The notes below the pieces were generated by a model, which worked only from the letters and a program-made list of their open reading frames with translations, had not been told where the DNA came from and did no database searches. Below, piece after piece: positions 6,330 through 15,648 of a DNA stretch of 64,000 nt. This DNA is from Dehalococcoidia bacterium (GTDB taxonomy: Bacteria > Chloroflexota > Dehalococcoidia > Lucifugimonadales > GCA-002694895), in NCBI GenBank assembly GCA_029936815.1, contig JAPYRX010000002.1, positions 1 through 64,000 of the forward strand, given 5' to 3'. How positions within the stretch are numbered: position 1 is the stretch's first letter; every line of letters starts with the position of its first letter. A program made the translations under genes and the position numbers.

Positions 6330-7299
6330 CTCTTTCGAATGTAGGAAAATTTTTAACTTTATCCTTGATTTTTAATTTCAAACCTTTATCTTTAGGAGTT
6401 ATTTTACCAATTTTATTTACATTGATTCCTGCTGATGTAATTTTTTTTATTAGAGTATTCGAATATTGAGAGTCACAAGTTATTATTAGACTACCAGAAG
6501 AAATCAATCCCAAAGGATTTAAATTTAATTCATCGCATATAAGTTGTGTTTCATTTTTAATTGGGATTTTTTCAGCATTGATATAAAGGCCATTGTTTGA
6601 TGCTATTGCTAGTTCTTCTAATCCAGTGATTAATCCTCCTTCTGTCGGGTCATGCATGCTCGACACGTTTTTGTTTCTTATTGCTATTTGGGATTCTTTC
6701 ATTACACTAATTCCAGGATTGTAAATAAATTTAATGGCATTATTAATGATAGTGGGATTTATCTTTGTTTTTTTTGATTTGATGTCGTTTGCTAATATAG
6801 ATGTCCCTTCAAGTCCAATATGTTTTGTTATTAATATATCATCATTAACTTTAGCTCCTGATGTAGTTATAAGTTTATTTTTTTCAACTTCTCCAATTAA
6901 ACATCCTATGGCAATTGGTGAATTTACCTGAGATGTTATTTCTGTATGACCTCCAACTAAGGATATATTCATTGCCTTACAAGATTTTTTTATGTCTTCA
7001 AAGATTTCTTTAATCTCAAGTTCTGTTATAGAAGGATTGAATAGTAATGTTGTAAGTAGCCATTTAGGTTGTCCTCCCATCGTAAATATATCATTTGAAT
7101 TGATATTCACTAAATACCATCCAAGATTGTCTGTTGCAAATGTAATAGGATCAGTTTTTACCAAAAGATATTTGCTACCAATATCTATAGCAGAAGCATC
7201 CTCGCCTACCGAAGGCCCCACAACAACTCTTTTATCGTCATTAGATAAACTGTTTAAAAGCGTAGATAATATTTTATTTGGAAGTTTTCCTGTTTTCAT
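6298..7299 (-). CDS. AIR synthase-like ATP-binding protein (HypE/ThiL/SelD superfamily)
   Basis: The 333 aa product has the PurM-superfamily fold: N-terminal VGPSVGEDASAIDIG and VKTDPITFAT (ATP/Mg-binding loops), SNDIFTMGGQPKWLLTTLL, LVGGHTEI near 113, and a C-terminal half with SSMHDPTEGGLITGLEELA near 213. It is closest in pattern to HypE, but the chain ends in an ordinary charged tail (ARYFESK), without the Cys-ended PRIC tail that HypE uses for thiocarbamate formation. It is therefore not a hydrogenase maturation HypE. The reaction is unknown; the fold usually activates a carbonyl or acid oxygen with ATP. It is translationally coupled to the amine oxidase downstream, so it may act in the same pathway. 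Confidence 0.75.
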   Translation of the reverse strand: MKTGKLPNKILSTLLNSLSNDDKRVVVGPSVGEDASAIDIGSKYLLVKTDPITFATDNLGWYLVNINSNDIFTMGGQPKWLLTTLLFNPSITELEIKEIFEDIKKSCKAMNISLVGGHTEITSQVNSPIAIGCLIGEVEKNKLITTSGAKVNDDILITKHIGLEGTSILANDIKSKKTKINPTIINNAIKFIYNPGISVMKESQIAIRNKNVSSMHDPTEGGLITGLEELAIASNNGLYINAEKIPIKNETQLICDELNLNPLGLISSGSLIITCDSQYSNTLIKKITSAGINVNKIGKITPKDKGLKLKIKDKVKNFPTFERDEIARYFESK

Positions 7300-7343
7300 A
7301 TATTTAAGTAATGAACAATTATAATAAGTGATATCATAATTTA

Positions 7344-8054
7344 ATGAAAATTAAAGCAGTATTATTTGATTTATATGGTACCTTAGTTGGCTTTGAACCA
7401 TCAAGGTTTCTTATTCAATCTCAAGTAGCATTAAAGTATGGGCTAAATTTATCTGAAAATGGAGTTTCAAAAGGATATTTTTTTGCAGACAAATTTATGT
7501 CAGAACAAAATTCTATTGATCCTATTAGGTCAATGTCCTTGGTAGATAAGAATAATTTTTTTGGGAAATACGAACAATTAGTTTTGTCAGGAGATGGATA
7601 TGAAGTCGATATAAAACTTTGTAAAAAAATTTTCCAGGAATTACAAAAGATCCCATATTCTATGATTTTGTACCCTGATGTTATCCCTACGTTGAGTAGA
7701 TTAAAAGAATCGCATTATAAATTAGGATTGATTTCCAATATGGATAGAATGGGAGATGAATTGTTAAAAGAATTCGCATTAAGTGAATATATTGATGTAT
7801 GTATTACATCAAAAGAAGCTAATGCTGAAAAACCAGATCCAATTATTTTTAATCTAGCATTAAAAAAATTGGGAATCGAATCAAAAGAGTCTATGTATAT
7901 AGGAGATCAAATTTTGTCAGACATTGATGGGGCAAGAAATGCTGGGATGAATTCTATGTTAATAGATCGCGAAAGTAGTCATATTAATTATGATCATGAA
8001 AAAATCTCAACTTTATCTGAATTGTTAGATTTATTAATTACTCAAAATAATTGA
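7344..8054 (+). CDS. HAD-family hydrolase (haloacid dehalogenase-like, subfamily IA)
   Basis: The 236 aa product carries all HAD motifs in order: motif I FDLYGTL with nucleophile D9, motif II LISNMD near residue 131, motif III Lys in AEKPDP near 155, and motif IV GDQILSDIDGA near 185. The helical cap between motifs I and II marks subfamily I. Members are phosphatases or dehalogenases on small metabolites; the substrate cannot be inferred. The 3' end overlaps the convergent EamA transporter gene by 21 bases. Confidence 0.88.
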   Translation: MKIKAVLFDLYGTLVGFEPSRFLIQSQVALKYGLNLSENGVSKGYFFADKFMSEQNSIDPIRSMSLVDKNNFFGKYEQLVLSGDGYEVDIKLCKKIFQELQKIPYSMILYPDVIPTLSRLKESHYKLGLISNMDRMGDELLKEFALSEYIDVCITSKEANAEKPDPIIFNLALKKLGIESKESMYIGDQILSDIDGARNAGMNSMLIDRESSHINYDHEKISTLSELLDLLITQNN

Positions 8055-8918
8055 TAGTACTCCAATAAGGCAAAGTAATATTCCTAAAAACTCATTTCTT
8101 TTAAGTTTTTCATTAAGAAAAATAAACCCCAGCGATAATGCAAACACTGGCGCTGAGCTTGCCAATACTGTTGTCCACGAACCAGTGTTTACTTTTAAGG
8201 AAGATGTCCAAAGTAACATAGCTATAGTTATAAATAATCCTGATAAAGTTAGGAATTTTAATTCGTAAAAATTTGTAGTAGATCTAATGATTTTGTATTG
8301 GAATAAGTTTATTGGAAGAAAGTATATAAATGTTAGTAAGGTTCTTATTGTGGCTGCATCCAAAATAGAAACAACATTTAATGCCTTGTCTACCGAAAAT
8401 GCAGTAGTTCCCCAACAAAGACCACAAGCTAAACTTGCAACAATCCCAATGATATTATTTGTGTTCTTAGTTTTGGAATTAATTAGTTTTATGTGAGGTA
8501 AATTTATTACGATAACACCAAAAACAATAATTCCAGTTCCGATAACAAACAAGTTACTAAATGTATATAAATTAATAAATTTATCTAATAATGATATTAA
8601 TAAAACCTGAATGCTTGTAGCTAATGTGAAAACTATTCCAATTTCGATTCTTTTTAAAGCCTGAATATAAATAAATGTACCTAAAACACTTAATGAATAT
8701 CCTATAAATAAAATCAGATATGTTTTAACATCATATGAGAAAAAAATATCCCATCTAGACAGATAAATATTGACAAGAAATAATGCCAAAAAAGAAAGGC
8801 AACTTTCGATAGATGGGAATAAATACAAATTCTTTATTTTGAATTTTTTCAAGACTATTGCAGATGCTGACCACGATAATGCGCTAAATAATGGGAGTAT
8901 AGATAATATGCTATTCAT
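8034..8918 (-). CDS. EamA/DMT family membrane transporter
   Basis: The 294 aa product is almost wholly hydrophobic, with about ten predicted helices in two EamA repeats (about 1-140 and 155-294). The second repeat shows the typical close of the family, SSAPVFALSLGFIFLNEKL, near 250-270. DMT transporters export or exchange small metabolites such as amino acids or nucleotide derivatives. The start overlaps the end of mfd by 8 bases, so it is likely on the rpsU-mfd transcript or coupled to it. No substrate clue. Confidence 0.87.
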   Translation of the reverse strand: MNSILSILPLFSALSWSASAIVLKKFKIKNLYLFPSIESCLSFLALFLVNIYLSRWDIFFSYDVKTYLILFIGYSLSVLGTFIYIQALKRIEIGIVFTLATSIQVLLISLLDKFINLYTFSNLFVIGTGIIVFGVIVINLPHIKLINSKTKNTNNIIGIVASLACGLCWGTTAFSVDKALNVVSILDAATIRTLLTFIYFLPINLFQYKIIRSTTNFYELKFLTLSGLFITIAMLLWTSSLKVNTGSWTTVLASSAPVFALSLGFIFLNEKLKRNEFLGILLCLIGVLSIILSN

Positions 8919-11900
8919 TTATTTTATTTTCATTTCTTTCAAGTTTTATTAACATATCTAGAAGTTCTTCCTGCCAAACATTTTCATTGAAATTAATTTT
9001 AATTTTATTAGAATTTAAAGATACTTTGTTTTTTATATTAATTAGATCTATATCTAGTGATATTTTGTTGAATTGAATGACAATATCATTTTTAATTTTA
9101 GTAATAGATTTTATATTACAATTCCTAGCTAATATCTGTATTTTGGAGTTATAAATTATATTTTCACCCTCTTTGTTTATTTGCCCATATCGGTCAATGA
9201 TATTCGCTTTAATCAGATCTACAGAATCTAAAGTTTGACATAAATTTAATTGTTTATATAATTCAAATTTGACTTTATGTTCTTTTATATAATCATCAGT
9301 AAATTCTAGGTGAAGGTTTAATTGAATTTTTGGCATTTCATAATCCAAATCAAATTCATTTAGTAAAGGCTTTTGATTGTTTGCCAAAATATTTTTAGCT
9401 TCTGTTATTAATTTTGAATAGAGATTAAGTCCTATAGAAATTACATGGCCACTTTGTTCTTTACCTAATATATTGCCAGCCCCTCTAATTTCTAAATCTC
9501 TCATGGCAATTTTATAACCTGAACCTAATTCTATGGATTCTTCTAAAGCTTGTAGTCTTTTTTCTGATTCGTAAGTTAATTTTGTATATTTTGGAATTAA
9601 AAAATAACTATATCCTTGTTTTTCACTTCTTCCTACTCTGCCTCTTAATTGATATAATTGCGATAGTCCAAACCTGTGCGCATTATTAACAATTAATGTA
9701 TTAACATTAGGCAAATCTAGCCCAGATTCAATTATAGTAGTACAACATAAAATATCTATTTTTTTATTTGCAAAATCAATCATTGTTTCTTCCAAATCTG
9801 ATTCATGCATTTGCCCATGTGCGATTTTTATATTTGCATTAGGTATTAGATTTTTTAGTTGTTTTAAAACAATTTGAATTGTTTCAACTCTATTATGAAG
9901 AAAAAATACTTGACCTCCTCTATTTAACTCATTATTAATAGAGTCTTTTATCAGATTTTCATCGTATTCATTTATGATTGTCTCAACTGGCAATCTTTGT
10001 TCTGGTGGAGTATTAATACTGTATAAGTCTTTTATTCCTGAAATTGCCATGTACAAGGTTCTAGGTATTGGTGTGGCGGTCATTGTTATAATATCTATGT
10101 TTGGATATTTAGATTTTATTTTTTCTTTTTGTTTAACCCCAAATCTTTGTTCTTCATCTATAATCAATAATCCTATATTTTTAAACTTAACATCATCTTG
10201 GATTATTCTGTGAGTGCCAATGCAAATATCAATGCTTCCGTCATTGATATTTTTAGTAATAATTTTTTGTTCTTGTTTTGATTTAAACCTACTGAGATAT
10301 TCTATACTTACAGGAAATGCGGAGAGTCGATTTTTAAAGGTTTCGTGATGTTGCTGAGTTAGAATAGTGGTAGGTGCAACAACGGCAACTTGTTTGCCAT
10401 TACAAACTGCTTTGAAAGCAGCTCTGATTGCCACTTCTGTCTTCCCAAACCCGACATCGCCGCATAGTAAAAGATCCATTGGGTTTTTGCTTTCCATTTT
10501 ATTTTTTATTAATTTTATTGCTGAAGACTGATCTGCTGTTTCCTTAAATGGAAAGCTACCTTCCAAATCTTTTTCCCAATCATTATCTTTTGAATACTTA
10601 ATTCCAGGGCTTAACTCTCTTTCAGCGTAGATAGTTAATAATTCTCTTGCCCATTTCAAAGCGGATTCTTGAGCTTTTTGTTTTGATTTTGTCCATTTTT
10701 CACTACCTAGTGAATTTAATTTGGGAAGTTTATTGGTAGGCGCAATATATGGAGAAATTTTATGAATTTGATTTAAAGGGACATATAATTTGTCGTCATT
10801 TGCATATTCTATTATCATGAAATCTTCTTTAGTTTTAGTTTTTGGAGGTTTCCCGAAATCTATAAATTTTCCAATTCCATGATCGTAATGAACAATATAA
10901 TCACCAGGTTTAACTTCGTCATTTATAATAATTTCTTTGGTTATATTTGTGTAATTAGTTGGAGTGTATTTAGTTCCATATAACTCCCTATCACTAACTA
11001 GCATTGTTTGGTGGTTATTATTACTCAATATGAATCCTGGGGTTGATTTGTATGGAGGAGTATAGGTTATGTTGATATCTTCAGATACTAGCTCAAGGCT
11101 TTCGATTAATTCTTTGGTTCTGTTTAGGTAACTTGTTTGTATTAATATTTGTCCGTTAAAATTTATTAATGGATTGAGATTTGCACTTTTTTGATTTGCA
11201 GATATAACAGGAATATTCTTGATATTAAATAATTTCTCGACCGAATTGGATTGTTGTGTTTTCCAAGGGGTAATATTTATAGTTTTAAATTTATGAATTA
11301 AAGATTTAATTTCATTTATTGTAAATTTGTGTAGATATTTTTCATTTGTATTTCCATTGTCATTATTATTTAAAATACGATCTTCTAAGTTTTGGAAAAC
11401 AAGATCAGGATTTTCCAAAATCACTATTGTGCTTGGTTCTATATGTTCAAATAATGACGATTGATTTTTATGGTTTGAATCAAGATTATAATTGATAGAT
11501 TCTATTGAACAATTGTTTAATTCATTAATACTAACATTTGTATTTATATCGAATTCTCTTATAGATTCTACTTTGTCATCAAAAAATTCAATTCGTATCG
11601 GATTATCATAACCATGAGAAAAAATATCTAAAATTCCTCCTCTTATTGTGTATTCACCTTTTATTTCGATTTGGTGACTTTTATTCTCAAAACCTATAGA
11701 TATTAATTTCTCAGATAATGAATTTAGGTTTATCGAATCGTTTGTTTCAATATTAATTATTTGTGATTTTAATATTGAGGGAGAAGGTAGGGATTCTAAA
11801 GCAGATATGAGAGTTGAAATTATCATCTTATTTGAAGATTTGTTTTTCAAGTTTGAAATACATTCAAATCGTTCATTATTAACTTTAGAATTATTCTCTG

Positions 11901-12174
11901 GTTTTTTTTTCTGAGGGAATAGAATGGTTTCATCAAATTTGTTAGTTAAATTATTAATCCAGTTGACGATTTCATTTCCATGATTTTCAGTTGAAGAAAT
12001 GATTAATACATCGCTACCCGAGGACTTATGAATAAGTTTAGATAATAGCGGAAGTAATGAAGAGCTACACTCAATGAATGTGTTGTTTGAATTGTTGAGG
12101 GTTTTTAGATAGGATTTTATACTATCTGAATTTGTGGCATTATTAATGATATCTTTAACAGCTATGGGATGCAT
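8911..12174 (-). CDS. mfd: transcription-repair coupling factor Mfd
   Basis: The 1087 aa length is near normal for Mfd. The N-terminal UvrB-homology module (about 1-330) is divergent but keeps the GGILDIFSHGYDNPIRIEFF stretch. The RNA-polymerase-interacting domain begins KPGDYIVHYDHGIGKFIDFG (about 415). The SF2/RecG-like motor follows, with Walker A GDVGFGKTEVA at 572-582, DEEQ at 673-676, and TMTATPIPRTL. Motif VI QLRGRVGRS and the TRG element follow, then a C-terminal domain. Mfd removes RNA polymerase stalled at lesions and recruits UvrA; part of uvrA lies at the right end of this window. It sits downstream of rpsU. Confidence 0.97.
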   Translation of the reverse strand: MHPIAVKDIINNATNSDSIKSYLKTLNNSNNTFIECSSSLLPLLSKLIHKSSGSDVLIISSTENHGNEIVNWINNLTNKFDETILFPQKKKPENNSKVNNERFECISNLKNKSSNKMIISTLISALESLPSPSILKSQIINIETNDSINLNSLSEKLISIGFENKSHQIEIKGEYTIRGGILDIFSHGYDNPIRIEFFDDKVESIREFDINTNVSINELNNCSIESINYNLDSNHKNQSSLFEHIEPSTIVILENPDLVFQNLEDRILNNNDNGNTNEKYLHKFTINEIKSLIHKFKTINITPWKTQQSNSVEKLFNIKNIPVISANQKSANLNPLINFNGQILIQTSYLNRTKELIESLELVSEDINITYTPPYKSTPGFILSNNNHQTMLVSDRELYGTKYTPTNYTNITKEIIINDEVKPGDYIVHYDHGIGKFIDFGKPPKTKTKEDFMIIEYANDDKLYVPLNQIHKISPYIAPTNKLPKLNSLGSEKWTKSKQKAQESALKWARELLTIYAERELSPGIKYSKDNDWEKDLEGSFPFKETADQSSAIKLIKNKMESKNPMDLLLCGDVGFGKTEVAIRAAFKAVCNGKQVAVVAPTTILTQQHHETFKNRLSAFPVSIEYLSRFKSKQEQKIITKNINDGSIDICIGTHRIIQDDVKFKNIGLLIIDEEQRFGVKQKEKIKSKYPNIDIITMTATPIPRTLYMAISGIKDLYSINTPPEQRLPVETIINEYDENLIKDSINNELNRGGQVFFLHNRVETIQIVLKQLKNLIPNANIKIAHGQMHESDLEETMIDFANKKIDILCCTTIIESGLDLPNVNTLIVNNAHRFGLSQLYQLRGRVGRSEKQGYSYFLIPKYTKLTYESEKRLQALEESIELGSGYKIAMRDLEIRGAGNILGKEQSGHVISIGLNLYSKLITEAKNILANNQKPLLNEFDLDYEMPKIQLNLHLEFTDDYIKEHKVKFELYKQLNLCQTLDSVDLIKANIIDRYGQINKEGENIIYNSKIQILARNCNIKSITKIKNDIVIQFNKISLDIDLINIKNKVSLNSNKIKINFNENVWQEELLDMLIKLERNENKINE

Positions 12175-12204
12175 TTAAGATATTTTTATTGTTGAGAAAT
12201 GAAA

Positions 12205-12399
12205 TTAGTAACTTCTATAAACTCTTTTTTTAGATCGCCTAGCATTTCTTTGAGCCTCTAGCCTTCTGTTTTCTTGTCTGGACCGAAAATATTGTCGATC
12301 ACGTAATTCTCTCATAATGCCAGATCTTTGCATCATAGATTGAAATCTTTTTAGCATTCCGTCTATTGATTCGCCATCTCTTAATTTTACGTGAGTCAT
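12205..12399 (-). CDS. rpsU: 30S ribosomal protein bS21
   Basis: The 64 aa, very basic product starts MTHVKLRDGESIDGMLKRFQ, the standard bS21 opening, and ends in an Arg/Lys-rich tail (RRSKKRVYRSY). bS21 sits at the small-subunit platform near the anti-Shine-Dalgarno. GAGG lies upstream of the ATG. It is divergent from recF and probably leads the rpsU-mfd-EamA transcript. Confidence 0.96.
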   Translation of the reverse strand: MTHVKLRDGESIDGMLKRFQSMMQRSGIMRELRDRQYFRSRQENRRLEAQRNARRSKKRVYRSY

Positions 12400-12511
12400 T
12401 TACTTTCCTCTTTTTTAACAGAAGAGTATTATAACGTATCATATATGAAAATAAATACTAATATTCACATTCATATGTAAAATATTACAAGAATTAGTTA
12501 TCTTTTTAAAA

Positions 12512-13639
12512 ATGTTAAAAAATATAAAAATTAGAAACTTTAGAAATTTAATCAATTATGAGACAGATTTTAAACCTGGAATCACAACTTTGTATGGAAG
12601 GAATGGTTCAGGGAAGAGCTCATTAATTGAGGCTATATACTTTCTATCTATAGGAAGTTCATTCAGAGCTAGGCATGACAGAGATACTGTTAATAAAAAT
12701 ATTTACGGATCGGGAGATTTTGCGCATATTAAAGGAATTATTTCCAATAAGAATGACTTTACAGAATTGCAATTAATGTTAAATTTAAATGATTCCATGA
12801 GATTAACAAAAAATAGTAATATTAATGGAGCAAAGATTAAATTATCTAAATTTGTAGGAGCATTAAAATCTGTGTGTTTTAGCGTTAATGATATTGATGT
12901 TATTTTTGGATCCCCAAGTGATAGAAGAAAATATATTGATTTGTTAAATATGCAATTAACATCAAATTATGCTTCCGAATTACTTGAATATAAGAATATT
13001 GTTGAATCGAGAAATGCATTGTTAAAAAACATTAACAAGAATTATTCAAACAAAGAAGAATTGGAATATTGGAATACTAAAATGATCGATGTTGGTTCGT
13101 ATATCATTCAACAGAGATATAAATCAATTCAGAAATTAGCAGAAATCTCTGAATTGATTTTTTCAAAGATTTTCAATGCGGAGCATAATGGCAAGATTGA
13201 ATATATACAAAGCATTGATACTCACAACGATCATCATTTGTCTGATGATTTTGAAGAAATACGCAGTCATTTTAGTAATAAAATAATTGAATCAGAAACG
13301 AAAGATATATCATATGGGAGATCGACTATTGGGCCTCACAGAGATGATTTGCTTATTAAAATTGATGGTGATAATGCTTATAATTTTGCATCTAGAGGGC
13401 AGGCAAGATTACTTATATTAGGGATGAAACTTGCTGAGTGTGAGTTAATAAAACAAAACAATGTTGAACCTATCATTTTACTAGACGATGCGTTTTCAGA
13501 ATTAGATTTTCAGAATCAAGAATATTTGGCTAAATTTATTGCTGATTATAAACAGTGTTTAATTACTGGATTAGATTTTAGAGTTATCAAAAATTTGAAT
13601 ATGCCTACTAATGAATTATTATTGGGGGATGATAGTTAA
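12512..13639 (+). CDS. recF: DNA replication and repair protein RecF
   Basis: The 375 aa product is an SMC-like ABC ATPase: Walker A GRNGSGKSSLIEA at about 29-41, ABC signature region SRGQARLLILGMKLAE near 295, and Walker B ILLDDAFSELD near 325. RecF loads RecA at gapped DNA with RecO and RecR. It usually lies in a dnaA-dnaN-recF cluster near the origin, but here it is followed by a sirtuin gene and preceded by rpsU, so it does not mark an origin. The stop lies inside the start region of the next gene. Confidence 0.96.
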   Translation: MLKNIKIRNFRNLINYETDFKPGITTLYGRNGSGKSSLIEAIYFLSIGSSFRARHDRDTVNKNIYGSGDFAHIKGIISNKNDFTELQLMLNLNDSMRLTKNSNINGAKIKLSKFVGALKSVCFSVNDIDVIFGSPSDRRKYIDLLNMQLTSNYASELLEYKNIVESRNALLKNINKNYSNKEELEYWNTKMIDVGSYIIQQRYKSIQKLAEISELIFSKIFNAEHNGKIEYIQSIDTHNDHHLSDDFEEIRSHFSNKIIESETKDISYGRSTIGPHRDDLLIKIDGDNAYNFASRGQARLLILGMKLAECELIKQNNVEPIILLDDAFSELDFQNQEYLAKFIADYKQCLITGLDFRVIKNLNMPTNELLLGDDS

Positions 13640-13643
13640 GATA

Positions 13644-14408
13644 ATGAATGAAAAATTAATTTACGAAGCAGGCGAATTCTTAAAAAAAGCAAAATATCCT
13701 ATTGTACTATCTGGCGCAGGAGTGTCTGCAGATAGCGGAATCCCCACTTTTCGTAATTCTGATTCACTTTCAACAAAAGCTTCATATTTTGGTTATTATA
13801 AAAACTTTATAAATGATCCGAAATTATGGTGGGAAGATCAGTTGGATACAAATAAAAATGAACAAAGAACAAAATTTAGAAATTCGGTTGAACAAGCGAT
13901 TCCTAATCAATCGCATTATGCAATTGCAGAATTGGAATTAAACAATATCATTAAACATGTAATTACTCAAAATGTTGACGAATTACATTATAGAGCCGGA
14001 AGTAAAAATGTAATAGAAATTCACGGTAGTAGATATAAATGTAGGTGTGTGAAATGTGAAAAAAGATTTTCAAGAGAATCGATGGACATATCAATTTTAC
14101 CTCCAATATGTGAGTGCGGAGGGATTATCAAATTTGACACTGTTTTATTTGGAGAAGCAATTCCAAGATCAGTTTTGAAAAATTGTATAGATGTAGTTAG
14201 TAAATCAGATTTTATATTAGTTGTAGGAACCTCGTCTTTAGTCAATCCATCAGCAAATTTCCCGAAATATATAAAAAAAAATGGAGGAATGATTGTCGAG
14301 GCTAATATTAACACAACTCCAATAAGTAGTATTGCTAAGATTATATTAAGAGGATCAACTTCGAATATTTTGCCAATATTATCAGATTATATATTAAAAA
14401 AAAATTAA
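13644..14408 (+). CDS. NAD-dependent protein deacylase, Sir2 family
   Basis: From the ATG at 13644 the product is about 254 aa; in-frame ATGs at 13629 and 13611 lie within recF and are less likely. It shows the sirtuin NAD pocket (SGAGVSADSGIPTFRN), TQNVDELHYRAG and the catalytic-His region IEIHGS, then a zinc ribbon with two Cys pairs (CRCVKC and CECGG), and the closing VVGTSSLVNPSANFP. Sirtuins remove acyl groups from protein lysines using NAD. It is in the recF transcript, with almost no gap to the MFS gene after it. Confidence 0.93.
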   Translation: MNEKLIYEAGEFLKKAKYPIVLSGAGVSADSGIPTFRNSDSLSTKASYFGYYKNFINDPKLWWEDQLDTNKNEQRTKFRNSVEQAIPNQSHYAIAELELNNIIKHVITQNVDELHYRAGSKNVIEIHGSRYKCRCVKCEKRFSRESMDISILPPICECGGIIKFDTVLFGEAIPRSVLKNCIDVVSKSDFILVVGTSSLVNPSANFPKYIKKNGGMIVEANINTTPISSIAKIILRGSTSNILPILSDYILKKN

Positions 14409-14409
14409 A

Positions 14410-15648
14410 TTGAAAAAATTAAAAAAACCAAATATATTTTATGGGTGGTACATAGTCATTGCAGGTACTTTTGCGATGTCTATATCTTCAGGTATTAATT
14501 TTCATGGCTTTGGTAATTTGTTTTTACCTTTATCTAACGAGTTTGGTTGGAGTAGAACACGGATATCTACGATTTTTTCATTGGCAAGATTAGAAAACGG
14601 AATTTTAGGCCCAATTGATGGCTTTTTAATAGATCGTTTTGGTCCGAGAGCAGTTATTTTAGTTGGCGTTCCTATAATGGGAATTGGTTATATATTACTT
14701 TCACAAATCAATGGATTTTTGTCATTTGCTTTAGTCTATATAGTAGGCGTAACGATAGGCGCAGGAACATTGCACACACCCATACAAACAGCAGTTGCTA
14801 ATTGGTTTAATAAAAAAAGAGGATTGGCATTTGGAATAATGTGGTCCGGAGTTGGGATTGGAGGGGTGATAGTTCCTTTATATGGATGGGGAATTCAATT
14901 ATTAGGATGGAGAGATACATCTATAATAATTGGTTTTATTGTGATGATAATCGGAATCCCTTGTGGATTGGTTATGAGACACAATCCATATAAATACGGA
15001 CAATATCCTGACGGATTAAAAGTCACTGAAAATGGATCTGATAAAAATGATTCTATTGTTACCCATTTCTCCCCAAAAGAAGCTTTGTTGTCATCAAGCT
15101 TTTGGCTTTTGTCATTATCTACAGGATTGAGGATTTTGGTTACTAGTGGAGTAGGGCTACATTTAGTACCTTATTTTGTAGATTTAGGGATTGACCCTGT
15201 TACTGCAGCAGCATTCGCAGGATCTGTTGGAGTTATAAGTATTCCTGGAAGGTTTGGGGTAAGTACTATTGGTGATTACATAAATAAAAAATATATATTG
15301 ATGATATCAATGTTATTACTTTCAATATCAGTATTTTTCTTGTCCTTTGTTGATAGTACCAGCGGAATAATAATTGCATTGATCCTTTATTCATTTTCTC
15401 AAGGAGGGAGCGCAGTTGTTCCTAATGCATTGATGGCTGATTATTTTGGTACGAAAAATTATGGAACTATAATGGGATTTAGAAGTATTGTAGTTACTTT
15501 TGGAGTTATATTAGGGCCTATAATTTCAGGGGCAACATTTGATAATTATGGCAGCTATCAGTTAGCATTTCTTGGGTTTTCGATCATAAATTTGGTAGCT
15601 TTTGTTATGTTGTTTTTCTCGAAATCTCCTGTGAAAATCAGTGTTTGA
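14410..15648 (+). CDS. major facilitator superfamily transporter (monocarboxylate/OFA-like)
   Basis: The 412 aa product has twelve predicted helices in two six-helix halves. The opening FYGWYIVIAGTFAMSISSG and GFGNLFLPLSNEFGWSRT match the OFA/monocarboxylate-type MFS subgroup, and DGFLIDRFGPRAV is the MFS loop 2-3 signature. Such carriers move small organic acids; the substrate is unknown. The start is TTG, one base after the sirtuin stop, with no ATG in frame before the first helix. The 3' end overlaps purH by 11 bases, tail to tail. Confidence 0.88.
   Translation: MKKLKKPNIFYGWYIVIAGTFAMSISSGINFHGFGNLFLPLSNEFGWSRTRISTIFSLARLENGILGPIDGFLIDRFGPRAVILVGVPIMGIGYILLSQINGFLSFALVYIVGVTIGAGTLHTPIQTAVANWFNKKRGLAFGIMWSGVGIGGVIVPLYGWGIQLLGWRDTSIIIGFIVMIIGIPCGLVMRHNPYKYGQYPDGLKVTENGSDKNDSIVTHFSPKEALLSSSFWLLSLSTGLRILVTSGVGLHLVPYFVDLGIDPVTAAAFAGSVGVISIPGRFGVSTIGDYINKKYILMISMLLLSISVFFLSFVDSTSGIIIALILYSFSQGGSAVVPNALMADYFGTKNYGTIMGFRSIVVTFGVILGPIISGATFDNYGSYQLAFLGFSIINLVAFVMLFFSKSPVKISV

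Noticed and set aside
6298-7299. HypE, hydrogenase maturation
   Set aside because: The C-terminal Cys tail needed for the HypE reaction is absent and no hyp or hydrogenase genes are in the window.
12400-12511. Replication origin next to recF
   Set aside because: No DnaA boxes in the interval and no dnaA or dnaN beside recF.
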